Assembly: GCA_013003145.1 (NCBI GenBank)
Contig: JABDLH010000047.1
Location: 1 to 15,456 of the forward strand
DNA length: 15,456 nucleotides
Reading direction: 5' to 3'
DNA from: Flavobacteriaceae bacterium
Lineage (GTDB): Bacteria > Bacteroidota > Bacteroidia > Flavobacteriales > Flavobacteriaceae
Below, piece after piece: positions 1 to 7,651 of the stretch. Numbering within the stretch: position 1 is the stretch's first letter; each line of letters begins with the position of its first letter. The notes under the pieces were generated by a model that worked only from the letters and a program-made list of their open reading frames with translations, ran no database searches and was not told where the DNA came from. The translations under genes were made by a program, and so were the position numbers.

Positions 1-177
1 GATATACTGCAAGAAGGGGTGATATCGCAATTCCAGTCCCTGGATAAAGAGAAAACCGTGTATGTGTACTGCCAAAAAGGTGGCAGAAGTGCTAATGCTT
101 CTAAAGTTCTCGATTCCCTGGGTTATAAAGCAGTAGACCTCTTAGGGGGTTACGGGGCCTTATCTGCTAAGCGCTGA
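1..177 (+). CDS. Rhodanese-like domain protein, C-terminal fragment (5' end outside window)
   Basis: Only the last 58 codons are present, open from base 1 and ending at TGA 175-177. They hold the second half of a rhodanese fold: a beta strand (VYVYC), then the active-site loop CQKGGRS at fragment residues 24-30, with Cys24 as the presumed persulfide-carrying nucleophile, then the helix and the LGYK...LLGGY ending typical of single-domain rhodaneses (PspE/GlpE-like). Such proteins move sulfane sulfur from thiosulfate or a persulfide to an acceptor. The substrate cannot be told from this part, and whether the protein is exported depends on an N-terminus that lies outside. The stop codon directly abuts the stop of the convergent peptidase gene with no base between. 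The rhodanese call is firm; the family member is open. Confidence 0.88.
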   Translation, partial: DILQEGVISQFQSLDKEKTVYVYCQKGGRSANASKVLDSLGYKAVDLLGGYGALSAKR

Positions 178-2211
178 TTACTCAGAGCTGGTTTTCTGTA
201 GTAGTCCGGCACGTTCCAGTAAATGGTCAATATTGGGTTCACTACCCCTGAAATTTTTATAGAGCTCCATTGGGTGCAGGGTGCCGCCTTTAGAAAGGAT
301 TTCTTCCCTGAATTTCCTGCCGGTCGCAGCACTGAAAATTCCTTCTTTCTTAAATAGAGCAAAGGCGTCTGCGTCTAATACTTCTGCCCATTTGTAGCTG
401 TAGTACCCGGAAGCGTAGCCTCCCTGGAATATATGGGAAAATGAAGTGCTCATGCAGGTCTCCGGTGTTTCCGGGTAAAGTTGGGTACCCTCAAAAGCCT
501 TTAGCTCAAATTCTTTTACATCGGTGATAGAATCGGGGTCTTGACTGTGCCATGCCATATCCAGTTTGGCAAAACTCAGTTGCCTAAGGGTGGCCATCCC
601 TTCCTGGAACGCAGCAGATTCCTTTATTTTATTGACGTATTCCCTTGGGATTACTTCCCCGCTTTCATAATGCATGGCAAAGAGTTCAAGGGCTTCAGGC
701 TCGTAACACCAATTCTCCATGACCTGGCTGGGCAATTCAACAAAATCCCAATAAACCGATGTACCGGAAAGACTGGGGTAAGTTGTGTCGGCCAGCATGC
801 CGTGCAGGCCATGACCAAATTCGTGGAATAAGGTGGTTACTTCGTTAAAGGTGAGCAATGATGGTTTCTTCTTGGTAGAACGAGTAAAGTTACAGACGTT
901 AGAAATGTGGGGCCTGATATTTTCACCATTCCTGATATACTGTGGTTTGTACGAGGTCATCCATGCACCGCCGCGTTTTCCTTCCCTTGGATGGAAATCA
1001 GCATAGAAAACTGAAATAAAGCGGTCGTCCTGGTCATAGACCTTATAGGTTTTCACCTCTTCGTGATATTTATCTATGTCTGTGACCTCCTGGAAGCGAA
1101 GACCAAATAGTTTTTCTGCTACCGTAAAGACCCCGGAGATCACCTGCTCTAATTTAAAGTAGGGTTTTAGTTTTTCATCATCAAGGTCAAAGAGCTTTTG
1201 CCTTAGCTTTTCAGAATAATAAGCACCGTCCCACTTCTGCAACTCTTCTATACCATCTTTCTGCATGGCAAATTCGGCCAATTCCTCAAATTCCTTTTCA
1301 GCTGCCGGTTTTGCTTTTTGTGACAGTTCATCCAGGAATTCCATCACCTTTTCAGGGGTTTCTGCCATCCTTTCTTCCAGTACAAAATGCGCGTGGTTGT
1401 CGTAACCTAATAAAGTTGCTCTTTCCTGTCTCAGCTTAACGATGCTGAGGATTATTTCCCTGTTATCCAGTGCATCACCGTGAAAACATTTGCTCCCAAA
1501 CGCAATAGCGAGTTCCTTGCGGAGTTCCCGGTTGTGGGCATATTTCATGAACGGGATATAGCTGGGATAATCCAGGGTGATCAGCCAGCCTTCCTTTTCC
1601 CTGGATTCGGCAAGTTGCTTTGCGGCGTCTTTTTCATCATCCGGCAGCCCATCCAGGTCTTTCTCATCGGTAAGGTGTAACTCGTACTTCTTGGTTTCGG
1701 CCAGTACGTGTTCTCCAAAGGTCAATTTCAGCTTGGCGAGTTCTGCATCTATTGCTCTTAACCTGGTCTTTTCCGCTTCAGGCAGGTTAGCGCCATTACG
1801 ACTGAAGCTTTTATATTTCCTGTCTAGCAGGGTGCGCTGTTCCTCCGTAAGATCGAGAGAATCCATTTGTTCATAGACCTTTTTAACCCTTTCAAAAAGT
1901 GGTTGGTTCAGGGTGATATCATTGCCAAACTCGGTGAGCATAGGCGATATTTCCTGGGCGAGTTTCTGAATTTCCTCGTTGGTTTCGGCAGAATTGAGGT
2001 TAAAGAAAACACTGGAAACTCGGTCCAGTTGCTGACCGGCAAACTCCAGGGCTTCTATGGTGTTTTCAAAAGTGGGTTCTTCCTCATTCCCGCTGATACT
2101 ATCTATCTCTGCGCGGGCCTCATCAAGGGCTTTCTCTATCGCCGGCAAAAAATGCTCATTCTTAATCTTTGAAAAAGGAGCGGTATCAAATGGGGATAAG
2201 AGTGGATTCAT
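178..2211 (-). CDS. M3 family zinc oligopeptidase (oligopeptidase A / dipeptidyl carboxypeptidase type)
   Basis: This is a cytoplasmic or periplasmic zinc metallopeptidase of family M3 (PrlC/Dcp group), which cleaves short peptides, including degraded signal peptides in better-studied members. The zinc site FHEFGHGLHG is centred on bases 811-825, with HEFGH at residues 463-467 from the start chosen here, and the third ligand Glu follows in WDFVELPSQ. The length of 677 residues matches the family (about 680). No signal peptide is visible, so a cytoplasmic place is likely. I choose the ATG at 2211 because family members begin MNPLL and the ten bases before it are A-rich, as is common at Bacteroidota starts. 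An in-frame ATG at 2235 would add eight residues. The gene lies 28 or 52 bases after purE, depending on the start, and is probably co-transcribed with purK-purE. Which of prlC or dcp it resembles more is not resolved. Confidence 0.93.
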   Translation of the reverse strand: MNPLLSPFDTAPFSKIKNEHFLPAIEKALDEARAEIDSISGNEEEPTFENTIEALEFAGQQLDRVSSVFFNLNSAETNEEIQKLAQEISPMLTEFGNDITLNQPLFERVKKVYEQMDSLDLTEEQRTLLDRKYKSFSRNGANLPEAEKTRLRAIDAELAKLKLTFGEHVLAETKKYELHLTDEKDLDGLPDDEKDAAKQLAESREKEGWLITLDYPSYIPFMKYAHNRELRKELAIAFGSKCFHGDALDNREIILSIVKLRQERATLLGYDNHAHFVLEERMAETPEKVMEFLDELSQKAKPAAEKEFEELAEFAMQKDGIEELQKWDGAYYSEKLRQKLFDLDDEKLKPYFKLEQVISGVFTVAEKLFGLRFQEVTDIDKYHEEVKTYKVYDQDDRFISVFYADFHPREGKRGGAWMTSYKPQYIRNGENIRPHISNVCNFTRSTKKKPSLLTFNEVTTLFHEFGHGLHGMLADTTYPSLSGTSVYWDFVELPSQVMENWCYEPEALELFAMHYESGEVIPREYVNKIKESAAFQEGMATLRQLSFAKLDMAWHSQDPDSITDVKEFELKAFEGTQLYPETPETCMSTSFSHIFQGGYASGYYSYKWAEVLDADAFALFKKEGIFSAATGRKFREEILSKGGTLHPMELYKNFRGSEPNIDHLLERAGLLQKTSSE

Positions 2212-2263
2212 TCTGTTTTGTTTTGGGGATTCCATAATGTTTGGACGTAAAGGGTGAGGGCGC

Positions 2264-2755
2264 TTATTTTTTCTCGTTCACCTGCTTGGCACCTTCAATT
2301 ACTTTTTCCTTGAGACCTTGTTTGTACTGGCTGATTTTCTCAAGTACAGCATCATCACAACTTCCCAGGATTTGAGCAGCAAGGATGCCAGCGTTTTTTG
2401 CGCCATTAAGGGCTACAGTAGCTACGGGGACGCCCCCGGGCATTTGGAGAATGGAAAGTACCGAGTCCCAGCCATCAATGGAATTGCTGCTTTTTACAGG
2501 AACACCAATTACTGGTAGCGGGGTCAGCGAAGCAAGCATACCGGGAAGATGCGCTGCGCCACCGGCACCCGCAATGATCACTGCATAATCTCTCAGGTGA
2601 GCGTTCCGGCCAAAATCGAACATCTTTTCCGGGGTGCGGTGTGCAGACACTATGTCTACATCTACCTCTATACCAAATTCCCGTAATATATCGACGGCAT
2701 CCTGCATCACAGGCAGGTCACTGGTACTACCCATGACAACGGCAACTTTTTTCAT
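2264..2755 (-). CDS. purE: N5-carboxyaminoimidazole ribonucleotide mutase (PurE, class I)
   Basis: PurE converts N5-CAIR, made by PurK, into CAIR in step six of de novo purine synthesis; it works as a cytoplasmic octamer. All class I motifs are present in a full-length 163-residue protein: VMGSTSD near residue 8, SAHRTP at 37-42 with the catalytic His39, GAGGAAHLPGM at 63-73 and GGVPVATVA from 107. The His in SAHRTP together with a partner purK marks the bacterial class I mutase rather than the class II AIR carboxylase. The start ATG (2755-2753) overlaps the purK stop as ATGA, which implies translational coupling. The order purK-purE is transcribed from the divergent promoter region near 3963-3991. 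Confidence 0.97.
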   Translation of the reverse strand: MKKVAVVMGSTSDLPVMQDAVDILREFGIEVDVDIVSAHRTPEKMFDFGRNAHLRDYAVIIAGAGGAAHLPGMLASLTPLPVIGVPVKSSNSIDGWDSVLSILQMPGGVPVATVALNGAKNAGILAAQILGSCDDAVLEKISQYKQGLKEKVIEGAKQVNEKK

Positions 2756-3957
2756 TCTTGGTTCTGTTTACTGATTACTCTGATTTTCTGTTTTACTTCT
2801 TCTGCGATCTTTCTCGCCGTGTTGAGGTCGTGGTTGACTACGGTTACATGACCCATTTTACGGAAAGGCCGGGTTTCTTTCTTTCCATAGATATGAGGCG
2901 TTACCCCTTTCATCGCAAGGATCTCATCGATCTTTTCATAAACCACGGGTCCTTTATACCCTTCCTCCCCAACTAAATTTACCATGACCCCGGCAAGCTT
3001 ACTATCAGTATTGCCTAACGGAAGCCCTAGTACGGCCCTGAGGTGTTGTTCAAACTGGTTGGTAAAGCTCCCCTCTATGGTGAAATGACCACTGTTGTGT
3101 GGTCTTGGGGCTACTTCATTGACAAGGATCTCATCTTCTTCGGTCTGGAATAACTCTACCGCTAACAAGCCTACCTGGCCTATGGCCTGGGAGACCCGGA
3201 GCGCAACTTCCCGGGCTTTGCTCTCTACTTCTGTTGCAATACGTGCGGGGCATATTACGTATTCTACCTGGTTGGCTTCAAGATGAAATTCCATTTCAAC
3301 CACAGGGTAGGAAGTGATTTCACCTGTAGCTGAACGGGCGACGATTACCGCTAGTTCGTTTTTAAAAGGTATCAATTCCTCTGCAATACACTCCACATTG
3401 GGCAGCCCTTTAAGATCCGCTTCTGCTCGGACAATTTTAACGCCTTGCCCATCATAACCGAACCTTGCACTTTTCCAGACAAAAGGGAATTTCTGACCGC
3501 CATTCTGAATGCTGTCCAGGATTTCACTCGTATAAGCATAACGAGAATAGGGGGCTGTAGGGATACCGTGATCGGTATAAAATAGTTTCTGGGTAGCCTT
3601 ATTCTGGATAATTCCGAGCGCCTTTGTCGGTGGATATACCTTAATGCCTTCGTCTTCCAGTGCTGCTAAGGCATCCAGGTTAACATTTTCTATCTCAATA
3701 GTAAGCAGGTCTGCTTCCCGGCCAAATTCCAGAACTGTCTGGTAGTCCATCAGGTCTCCTACCGCGAAATAATCACTTCCTACTTTGCAAGGTGCTTCTT
3801 CTGAAGGATCCAGGACTCGAGTCTGTACATCAAACTTCCGCGTTTCCTGTAGCAGCATTTTACCGAGTTGTCCTCCTCCGAGTATGCCCAGTTTAAAATC
3901 TGACGAAAAAAAGTTAGTGCTTGTTTCTGTCGTTTTATTTGGTGAACCGTTCATCAT
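2752..3957 (-). CDS. purK: N5-carboxyaminoimidazole ribonucleotide synthetase (PurK, ATP-grasp)
   Basis: PurK joins AIR, bicarbonate and ATP to give N5-CAIR, which PurE then rearranges. The N-terminal nucleotide-fold motif GILGGGQLGKML sits near residues 24-35. The ATP-grasp core shows VWKSARFGYDGQGV (lysine and glycine-rich loop), then AVELF and LVNEVAPRPHNSGHF with the metal-binding Glu/Asn pair. A C-terminal RPFRKMGHVTV closes the family pattern. The frame stays open to an ATG at 4005, but that start lies upstream of the candidate promoter (3963-3991). The paired ATGs at 3957 and 3954 fit better and give 401 or 400 residues. The first 20 or so residues (Asn/Thr/Ser-rich) are longer than in many homologues, but no closer start codon exists. 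The candidate -7 element ends only five bases before ATG 3957, so a leaderless or very short-leader mRNA is possible. Confidence 0.96.
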   Translation of the reverse strand: MMNGSPNKTTETSTNFFSSDFKLGILGGGQLGKMLLQETRKFDVQTRVLDPSEEAPCKVGSDYFAVGDLMDYQTVLEFGREADLLTIEIENVNLDALAALEDEGIKVYPPTKALGIIQNKATQKLFYTDHGIPTAPYSRYAYTSEILDSIQNGGQKFPFVWKSARFGYDGQGVKIVRAEADLKGLPNVECIAEELIPFKNELAVIVARSATGEITSYPVVEMEFHLEANQVEYVICPARIATEVESKAREVALRVSQAIGQVGLLAVELFQTEEDEILVNEVAPRPHNSGHFTIEGSFTNQFEQHLRAVLGLPLGNTDSKLAGVMVNLVGEEGYKGPVVYEKIDEILAMKGVTPHIYGKKETRPFRKMGHVTVVNHDLNTARKIAEEVKQKIRVISKQNQE

Positions 3958-3962
3958 GCTCA

Positions 3963-3991
3963 CAAAAATACAGCTAAATCTCAGATTCAAA
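3963..3991 (-). promoter_or_regulatory. Candidate Bacteroidota promoter of purK-purE
   Basis: Read on the minus strand, TTTG (3991-3988) is followed after 17 bases by TATTTTTG (3970-3963). This matches the known Bacteroidota housekeeping consensus, TTG around -33 and TAnnTTTG around -7. The expected transcription start falls near base 3957, at the first purK ATG. The promoter is inferred from pattern and position only. Confidence 0.5.
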
Positions 3992-4024
3992 GGATGGCGG
4001 CTCAAAAAAGAAAAATCAAAGTGT

Positions 4025-4032
4025 TATCTTTG
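4025..4032 (+). promoter_or_regulatory. Candidate -7 element of the hpt-adk promoter
   Basis: TATCTTTG is an exact TAnnTTTG match lying 22 bases before the TTG start of the fusion gene and 55 bases from the facing purK -7 element. No TTG is found at the usual -33 distance, so the upstream half is weak or a regulator may be needed. A transcript from here would start near 4037-4040. That rules out the in-frame ATG at 3956 as the main start and supports initiation at TTG 4055. Confidence 0.5.
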
Positions 4033-4054
4033 GCGTTCAGCAATATCACAACCA

Positions 4055-5170
4055 TTGATAACACTGCACGACAAACAATTTAAGCCCTATTTAACGGAGC
4101 AGCAGATCCTGGACGCAGTAGCCAAGATTGCAGGCGATATCGCCCGTGATTACAAGGACCAGGTACCCATTTTTGTGGGAGTTCTGAACGGATCTTTTAT
4201 GTTTGTTTCAGATTTTTTAAAGCGTTATCCCCACCCTTGCGAAGTCTCTTTTGTTAAGTTGAGTTCATACCGTGGCCTGACCTCCACAGGCATTGTGGAA
4301 ACCCTGTTAGATTTACCGGATAATATTGAAGGCCGAAGTGTGATTATACTGGAAGATATTATAGATACCGGTCGCACGTTGCAGGAGCTGGTTCACTTGT
4401 TTTCCAGGACCAATGTCAAGGATTTTAAGATCGCAAGCCTCTTTTATAAATCGGAGATCTATAATGGGGAATATTCCATCGATTATTTTGGGATGGAAAT
4501 TCCGAATAAGTTCATCGTAGGGTATGGTCTGGATTATTTGGAGCTGGGCAGAAATTTGAGAGAAGTTTACGAATTAAAAAAACCTAAGATGATCAATCTT
4601 GTATTATTTGGAAAACCCGGAGCCGGTAAAGGAACTCAGGCAGCTTTCCTGAAAAAAGCATATAATCTGATCCATATCTCTACAGGAGATGTTTTCCGAT
4701 ATAATATTAAAAACGAGACCGCCTTGGGTAAGCTGGCTAAGTCCTATATGGACAAGGGTGACCTGGTGCCTGATGAGGTGACGATCAAAATGCTACAGGA
4801 AGAAGTAGAGAAACATTCCGAGGCTAATGGATTCATCTTCGATGGTTTTCCACGTACTGCCATGCAGGCCGAAGCCCTGGACCACTTCCTGGAATCTAAG
4901 GATATGCAGATCGATGCAACTATCGCCCTGGAAGCTGATGACCAGGAGTTACTTCAGCGCCTGTTGAAGCGTGGTGAGATCAGTGGTAGAATTGATGACC
5001 AGGACGAAGAAAAAATTAAAAACCGATTCGAAGAATACGCTAAAAAGACGGCTCCCTTGCGTGATTACTACAAAGCACAAGGAAAATTGCATGTAGTTAA
5101 CGGTATAGGCGATATTGAAGAGATCACCCAAAGGCTGCACCAGGTCATCAGTGGCCTGCAGGAAGCCTGA
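4055..5170 (+). CDS. Fused hypoxanthine phosphoribosyltransferase / adenylate kinase
   Basis: One 371-residue protein carries two complete purine enzymes. Residues 1-178 are a hypoxanthine phosphoribosyltransferase (hypoxanthine or guanine + PRPP to IMP or GMP + PPi), with VFVGVLNGSF-like core IFVGVLNGSF and the PRPP loop LEDIIDTGRT at 99-108. Residues 179-371 are a short-LID adenylate kinase (ATP + AMP to 2 ADP): P-loop GKPGAGKGT at 186-194, the AMP-site motif ISTGDVFR, then GFPRT, and a zinc-free LID around SGRIDD. A Met at residue 179 (base 4589) begins the kinase half and might serve as an internal start. The frame is open from 3785, but the upstream part overlaps purK; TTG 4055 gives the family-like beginning M-I-T-L-H-D-K. 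I recall flavobacterial adenylate kinases of about 370 residues, so this fusion is probably lineage-wide. obgE follows. Confidence 0.93.
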   Translation: MITLHDKQFKPYLTEQQILDAVAKIAGDIARDYKDQVPIFVGVLNGSFMFVSDFLKRYPHPCEVSFVKLSSYRGLTSTGIVETLLDLPDNIEGRSVIILEDIIDTGRTLQELVHLFSRTNVKDFKIASLFYKSEIYNGEYSIDYFGMEIPNKFIVGYGLDYLELGRNLREVYELKKPKMINLVLFGKPGAGKGTQAAFLKKAYNLIHISTGDVFRYNIKNETALGKLAKSYMDKGDLVPDEVTIKMLQEEVEKHSEANGFIFDGFPRTAMQAEALDHFLESKDMQIDATIALEADDQELLQRLLKRGEISGRIDDQDEEKIKNRFEEYAKKTAPLRDYYKAQGKLHVVNGIGDIEEITQRLHQVISGLQEA

Positions 5171-5224
5171 TCTCACAGAACGGTAGTACCGAAATAATTA
5201 TTCATTACTAATTGAACCCCCCAG

Positions 5225-6226
5225 ATGACCGAAGGAAATTTTGTCGATTATGTTAAAGTGCATCTCAGTTCCGGTAACGGAGGTAAAGGCTCCACACACC
5301 TGAGAAGGGAGAAGTATGTGGCAAAAGGAGGTCCTGATGGTGGTGATGGTGGCCGTGGAGGTCATATCATTTTAAAGGGGAATAAGAACTTATGGACCCT
5401 TCTGAGTTTTAAATTTAAACGTCATTTTAAGGCCGGACACGGGGAACATGGCGCCAAACAACGAAGTACCGGTGCAGACGGCGAAGATATTTACCTGGAA
5501 GTACCATTGGGTACCGTAGTACGCGATTCTGAGACCAACGAGGTTCTGTTCGAAATCACTGAGGATGGGGAGGAAAAGATCGTTCTTGAAGGTGGTTTAG
5601 GTGGCAGGGGTAACTGGCACTTTAAAACTTCGACCAACCAGACACCGCGATATGCCCAACCCGGTATACCGGGGCAGGAAAAAGACGTGACCTTAGAACT
5701 TAAGGTCCTGGCCGACGTAGGCCTGGTCGGTTTTCCTAACGCAGGGAAATCTACCCTGCTCTCTGCCGTAACGGCTGCCAAACCTAAAATTGCTGATTAC
5801 CCTTTTACTACCTTAAAACCTAACCTTGGAATTGTACAGTACAGGGAATTCAAGAGTTTTGTCATTGCTGATATCCCGGGAATCATCGAGGGAGCGGCAG
5901 AAGGTAAAGGATTAGGTCATTATTTCCTGCGACATATAGAACGGAACTCTTCACTCTTATTCCTGATCCCGGCCGATGCCGATGATATCGTGAAGGAATA
6001 CGAGATACTGTTGAACGAATTACGCAAATACAACCCGGAACTCCTGGATAAAGAGCGTATTGTGGCCATCTCTAAAAGCGACCTGCTGGACGAAGAGCTG
6101 AAATCGGAAATGAAGGAAGAACTTGATGGTTATTTTAAAGAGACCGACTACCTGTTCATTTCCTCTGTTGCACAATCAGGACTTCAGGAACTCAAGGATC
6201 GACTCTGGAAACAACTCAACGATTAA
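5225..6226 (+). CDS. obgE: Obg family GTPase (ObgE/CgtA), ribosome assembly
   Basis: Obg is an essential GTPase that binds the large ribosomal subunit late in its assembly and links growth to nucleotide state. Residues 1-160 form the glycine-rich Obg fold ([29 protein letters not shown]). The G domain follows with G1 GFPNAGKST at 169-177, a TTLKPN switch, G3 DIPG at 216-219 and a G5-like SSVAQSGL near the end. The G4 box reads SKSD at 283-286, where NKxD is usual. The protein is 333 residues long and lacks the extra C-terminal OCT domain of longer Obg proteins, as is common in Bacteroidota. It starts 54 bases after hpt-adk and may share its transcript. No Shine-Dalgarno sequence precedes the ATG. 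Confidence 0.96.
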   Translation: MTEGNFVDYVKVHLSSGNGGKGSTHLRREKYVAKGGPDGGDGGRGGHIILKGNKNLWTLLSFKFKRHFKAGHGEHGAKQRSTGADGEDIYLEVPLGTVVRDSETNEVLFEITEDGEEKIVLEGGLGGRGNWHFKTSTNQTPRYAQPGIPGQEKDVTLELKVLADVGLVGFPNAGKSTLLSAVTAAKPKIADYPFTTLKPNLGIVQYREFKSFVIADIPGIIEGAAEGKGLGHYFLRHIERNSSLLFLIPADADDIVKEYEILLNELRKYNPELLDKERIVAISKSDLLDEELKSEMKEELDGYFKETDYLFISSVAQSGLQELKDRLWKQLND

Positions 6227-6229
6227 TAG

Positions 6230-6258
6230 CTCCAGGGCTGGAGTCGCCCGGATTTTTT
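6230..6258 (+). terminator. Possible Rho-independent terminator after obgE
   Basis: Just after the obgE stop, two alternative short hairpins can form: CTCCA-GGGC-TGGAG (6230-6243) and GGGC-N7-GCCC (6235-6249). The second is followed within three bases by six T (6253-6258). The stems are only four to five base pairs, so strength is doubtful, but the place and T run fit a terminator separating obgE from the lipoprotein gene. Confidence 0.35.
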
Positions 6259-6299
6259 CGTTACATTAGAATACCATAATACCTTATAGTTTCTTGAGC

Positions 6300-6845
6300 A
6301 TGAGATTACTTTTTGTTGTGATACTCGGGATTACCTTCATTGGATTATCCTCCTGTTCCGGGGTCAGGGTTCGGCATGACTATGATAAGACGGCCGACTT
6401 TGCTAATTACACCACTTATAATTACCCGGAAGTAATGACCACCGGACTCAGTGAGCTGGATGAAAAACGATTGTTGAGCGCTGTGGATTCTGCCATGCAG
6501 GCAAAAGGTTTTAAATTTTCAGAAGAACCCGATTTCCTACTGCATATTTACAGCAGGGACTACCAGGCGGCACCACGTAATACCGTTGGGGTGGGAGTTG
6601 GCGGCACCGGCCGCAATGTCGGTGGGGGAGTCAATGTAGGACTGCCCATTGGCAGCAATAAAATTGAACGGGAGATCAGTTTTGATTTTGTCGATTTTCA
6701 TAACAACACCTTATTTTGGCAAGCGGTGGCTACAGATTCTTTTAAGGAGAGATCAAGCCCTCAACAACGCGAAGAGGCTTTTCATAAAATGGTTCAGAAA
6801 GTCTTTGCAAAATACCCGCCCAAGAGAGCCATGAGTACGGATTAA
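6300..6845 (+). CDS. DUF4136 domain lipoprotein
   Basis: A 181-residue exported lipoprotein. Residues 1-19 are a type II signal peptide with a hydrophobic core and lipobox LSSC, so Cys19 should be lipidated and the protein anchored to a membrane facing the periplasm. The remainder fits DUF4136: a VRVRHDYDKTADFANYTTYNY opening in which the Tyr-rich strand follows the D..ADF motif, a middle segment FLLHIYSRD, a glycine-rich turn (about residues 98-118) and a C-terminal helix ending in FAKYPPK. The molecular role of DUF4136 is not known. ATG 6300 is preferred over an in-frame TTG at 6294. The stop codon overlaps that of the convergent SDR gene in the palindrome TTAA (6842-6845), so the two genes share their last bases. 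Confidence 0.85.
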   Translation: MRLLFVVILGITFIGLSSCSGVRVRHDYDKTADFANYTTYNYPEVMTTGLSELDEKRLLSAVDSAMQAKGFKFSEEPDFLLHIYSRDYQAAPRNTVGVGVGGTGRNVGGGVNVGLPIGSNKIEREISFDFVDFHNNTLFWQAVATDSFKERSSPQQREEAFHKMVQKVFAKYPPKRAMSTD

Positions 6846-7627
6846 ACTGACTTCAGTAATCCTCCGTCTATAGGAATGGCTGTACCCGTGATATAAGCGG
6901 CCCGGTCAGAGGCCAGGAAGGTGACCAGGTAACCGTATTCTTCGGGCAGACCAATTCGCTTTACAGGCACTTGTTGTTCCATATCCTTTCGGACATCTTC
7001 TTCAGCAATTCCCATTTGTTCTGCTTTCTTTTGATTCAGTTGCGCTATCCGCTCCGTATCAAAATACCCGGTCAATACACTGTTAACCGTTATCCCAAAC
7101 TGGCCTACATCTGTAGCAAGGGTCTTGCCCCATGTGACCACAGCCGCACGTATAGTATTGGAAAGCGCCAGGTATGTCAGGGGCTGCTTTACAGATATGG
7201 AAGCCACGTTTATGATCCGCCCCCAGTTATTTTTCTTCATCTGTGTTAAAGCTAGCTGGGTAGTGTAATGTACCGTTTTAAACAGCAGGTCAAAGGCTTG
7301 CTGGTAATCTTCTGTCATTTTTTCAAGACTGCTGCCTGCGGGTGGGCCTTGGGTATTATTAACCAGGATATCTACCCGGTTGTTTCGGAAGTAGGTGTCT
7401 GCGTGTTTTTTGTAGGCTTCAAAATCAGTGTAATCGGTGACCAGGTATTGGTGTTTTTGTCCCTGTGAAATGTCTAGCTGACTGACCAGCTCCTGTAGTA
7501 GGTCTTTGCTCCTGGATACTACGGTTACATTGGCCCCGCTGAGTGCTAATTGTATAGCAATGGCTCTGCCAATACCACGACTGCTGCCGCCAACTAATGC
7601 GTTTTTGGATTTTAAATTGATTTCCAT
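6842..7627 (-). CDS. SDR family oxidoreductase with atypical active site
   Basis: A 261-residue short-chain dehydrogenase/reductase with a Rossmann fold. The cofactor motif GGSSRGIG lies at residues 13-20 and SRS at 38-40 may contact the NADP phosphate. The strand-4 motif NNTQGP (90-95) stands where most members have NNAG. The catalytic Ser is probably Ser143, but thirteen residues on, where Tyr of YxxxK belongs, the protein has Ser156 with Arg160 (SNTIR). A C-terminal ITGTAIPIDGG is typical of FabG-like members. A subgroup of FabG-like SDRs carries this same change, so it is likely inherited rather than decay; whether it reduces oxo-acyl substrates is unclear. It lies 24 bases after the cupin gene, in the same direction, and the two are probably one transcript. 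Confidence 0.9.
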   Translation of the reverse strand: MEINLKSKNALVGGSSRGIGRAIAIQLALSGANVTVVSRSKDLLQELVSQLDISQGQKHQYLVTDYTDFEAYKKHADTYFRNNRVDILVNNTQGPPAGSSLEKMTEDYQQAFDLLFKTVHYTTQLALTQMKKNNWGRIINVASISVKQPLTYLALSNTIRAAVVTWGKTLATDVGQFGITVNSVLTGYFDTERIAQLNQKKAEQMGIAEEDVRKDMEQQVPVKRIGLPEEYGYLVTFLASDRAAYITGTAIPIDGGLLKSV

Positions 7628-7651
7628 AGTTCTGGTGTAAAGAGCTGGGGT

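Noticed and set aside
1577..1876. Open frames on the plus strand inside the M3 peptidase gene
   Set aside because: They are serine-rich shadow frames of a clearly coding minus-strand gene, with no recognisable domain. The same holds for the antisense frames in mpl, the DUF7033 gene and obgE.
3958..4005. Extra 16 codons at the purK N-terminus from ATG 4005
   Set aside because: It would place the start upstream of the TATTTTTG element, and the added residues do not resemble PurK.
3785..4054. In-frame upstream extension of the hpt-adk frame, with ATGs at 3785 and 3956
   Set aside because: It lies antisense within purK or in the promoter region, lacks similarity to the HPT N-terminus, and the candidate promoter at 4025-4032 lies downstream of it. 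TTG 4055 gives the expected length.
5181..5202. CGGTAGTACCG hairpin and AATAATTATT palindrome between hpt-adk and obgE
   Set aside because: The stem is four base pairs with a three-base loop and no T run, and AT-rich palindromes of this size are expected by chance. No terminator or operator can be claimed.
5325..5371. Gly-codon-rich GGTGGTGATGGTGG stretch as a DNA repeat
   Set aside because: It encodes the conserved glycine-rich Obg fold and is explained by the protein.
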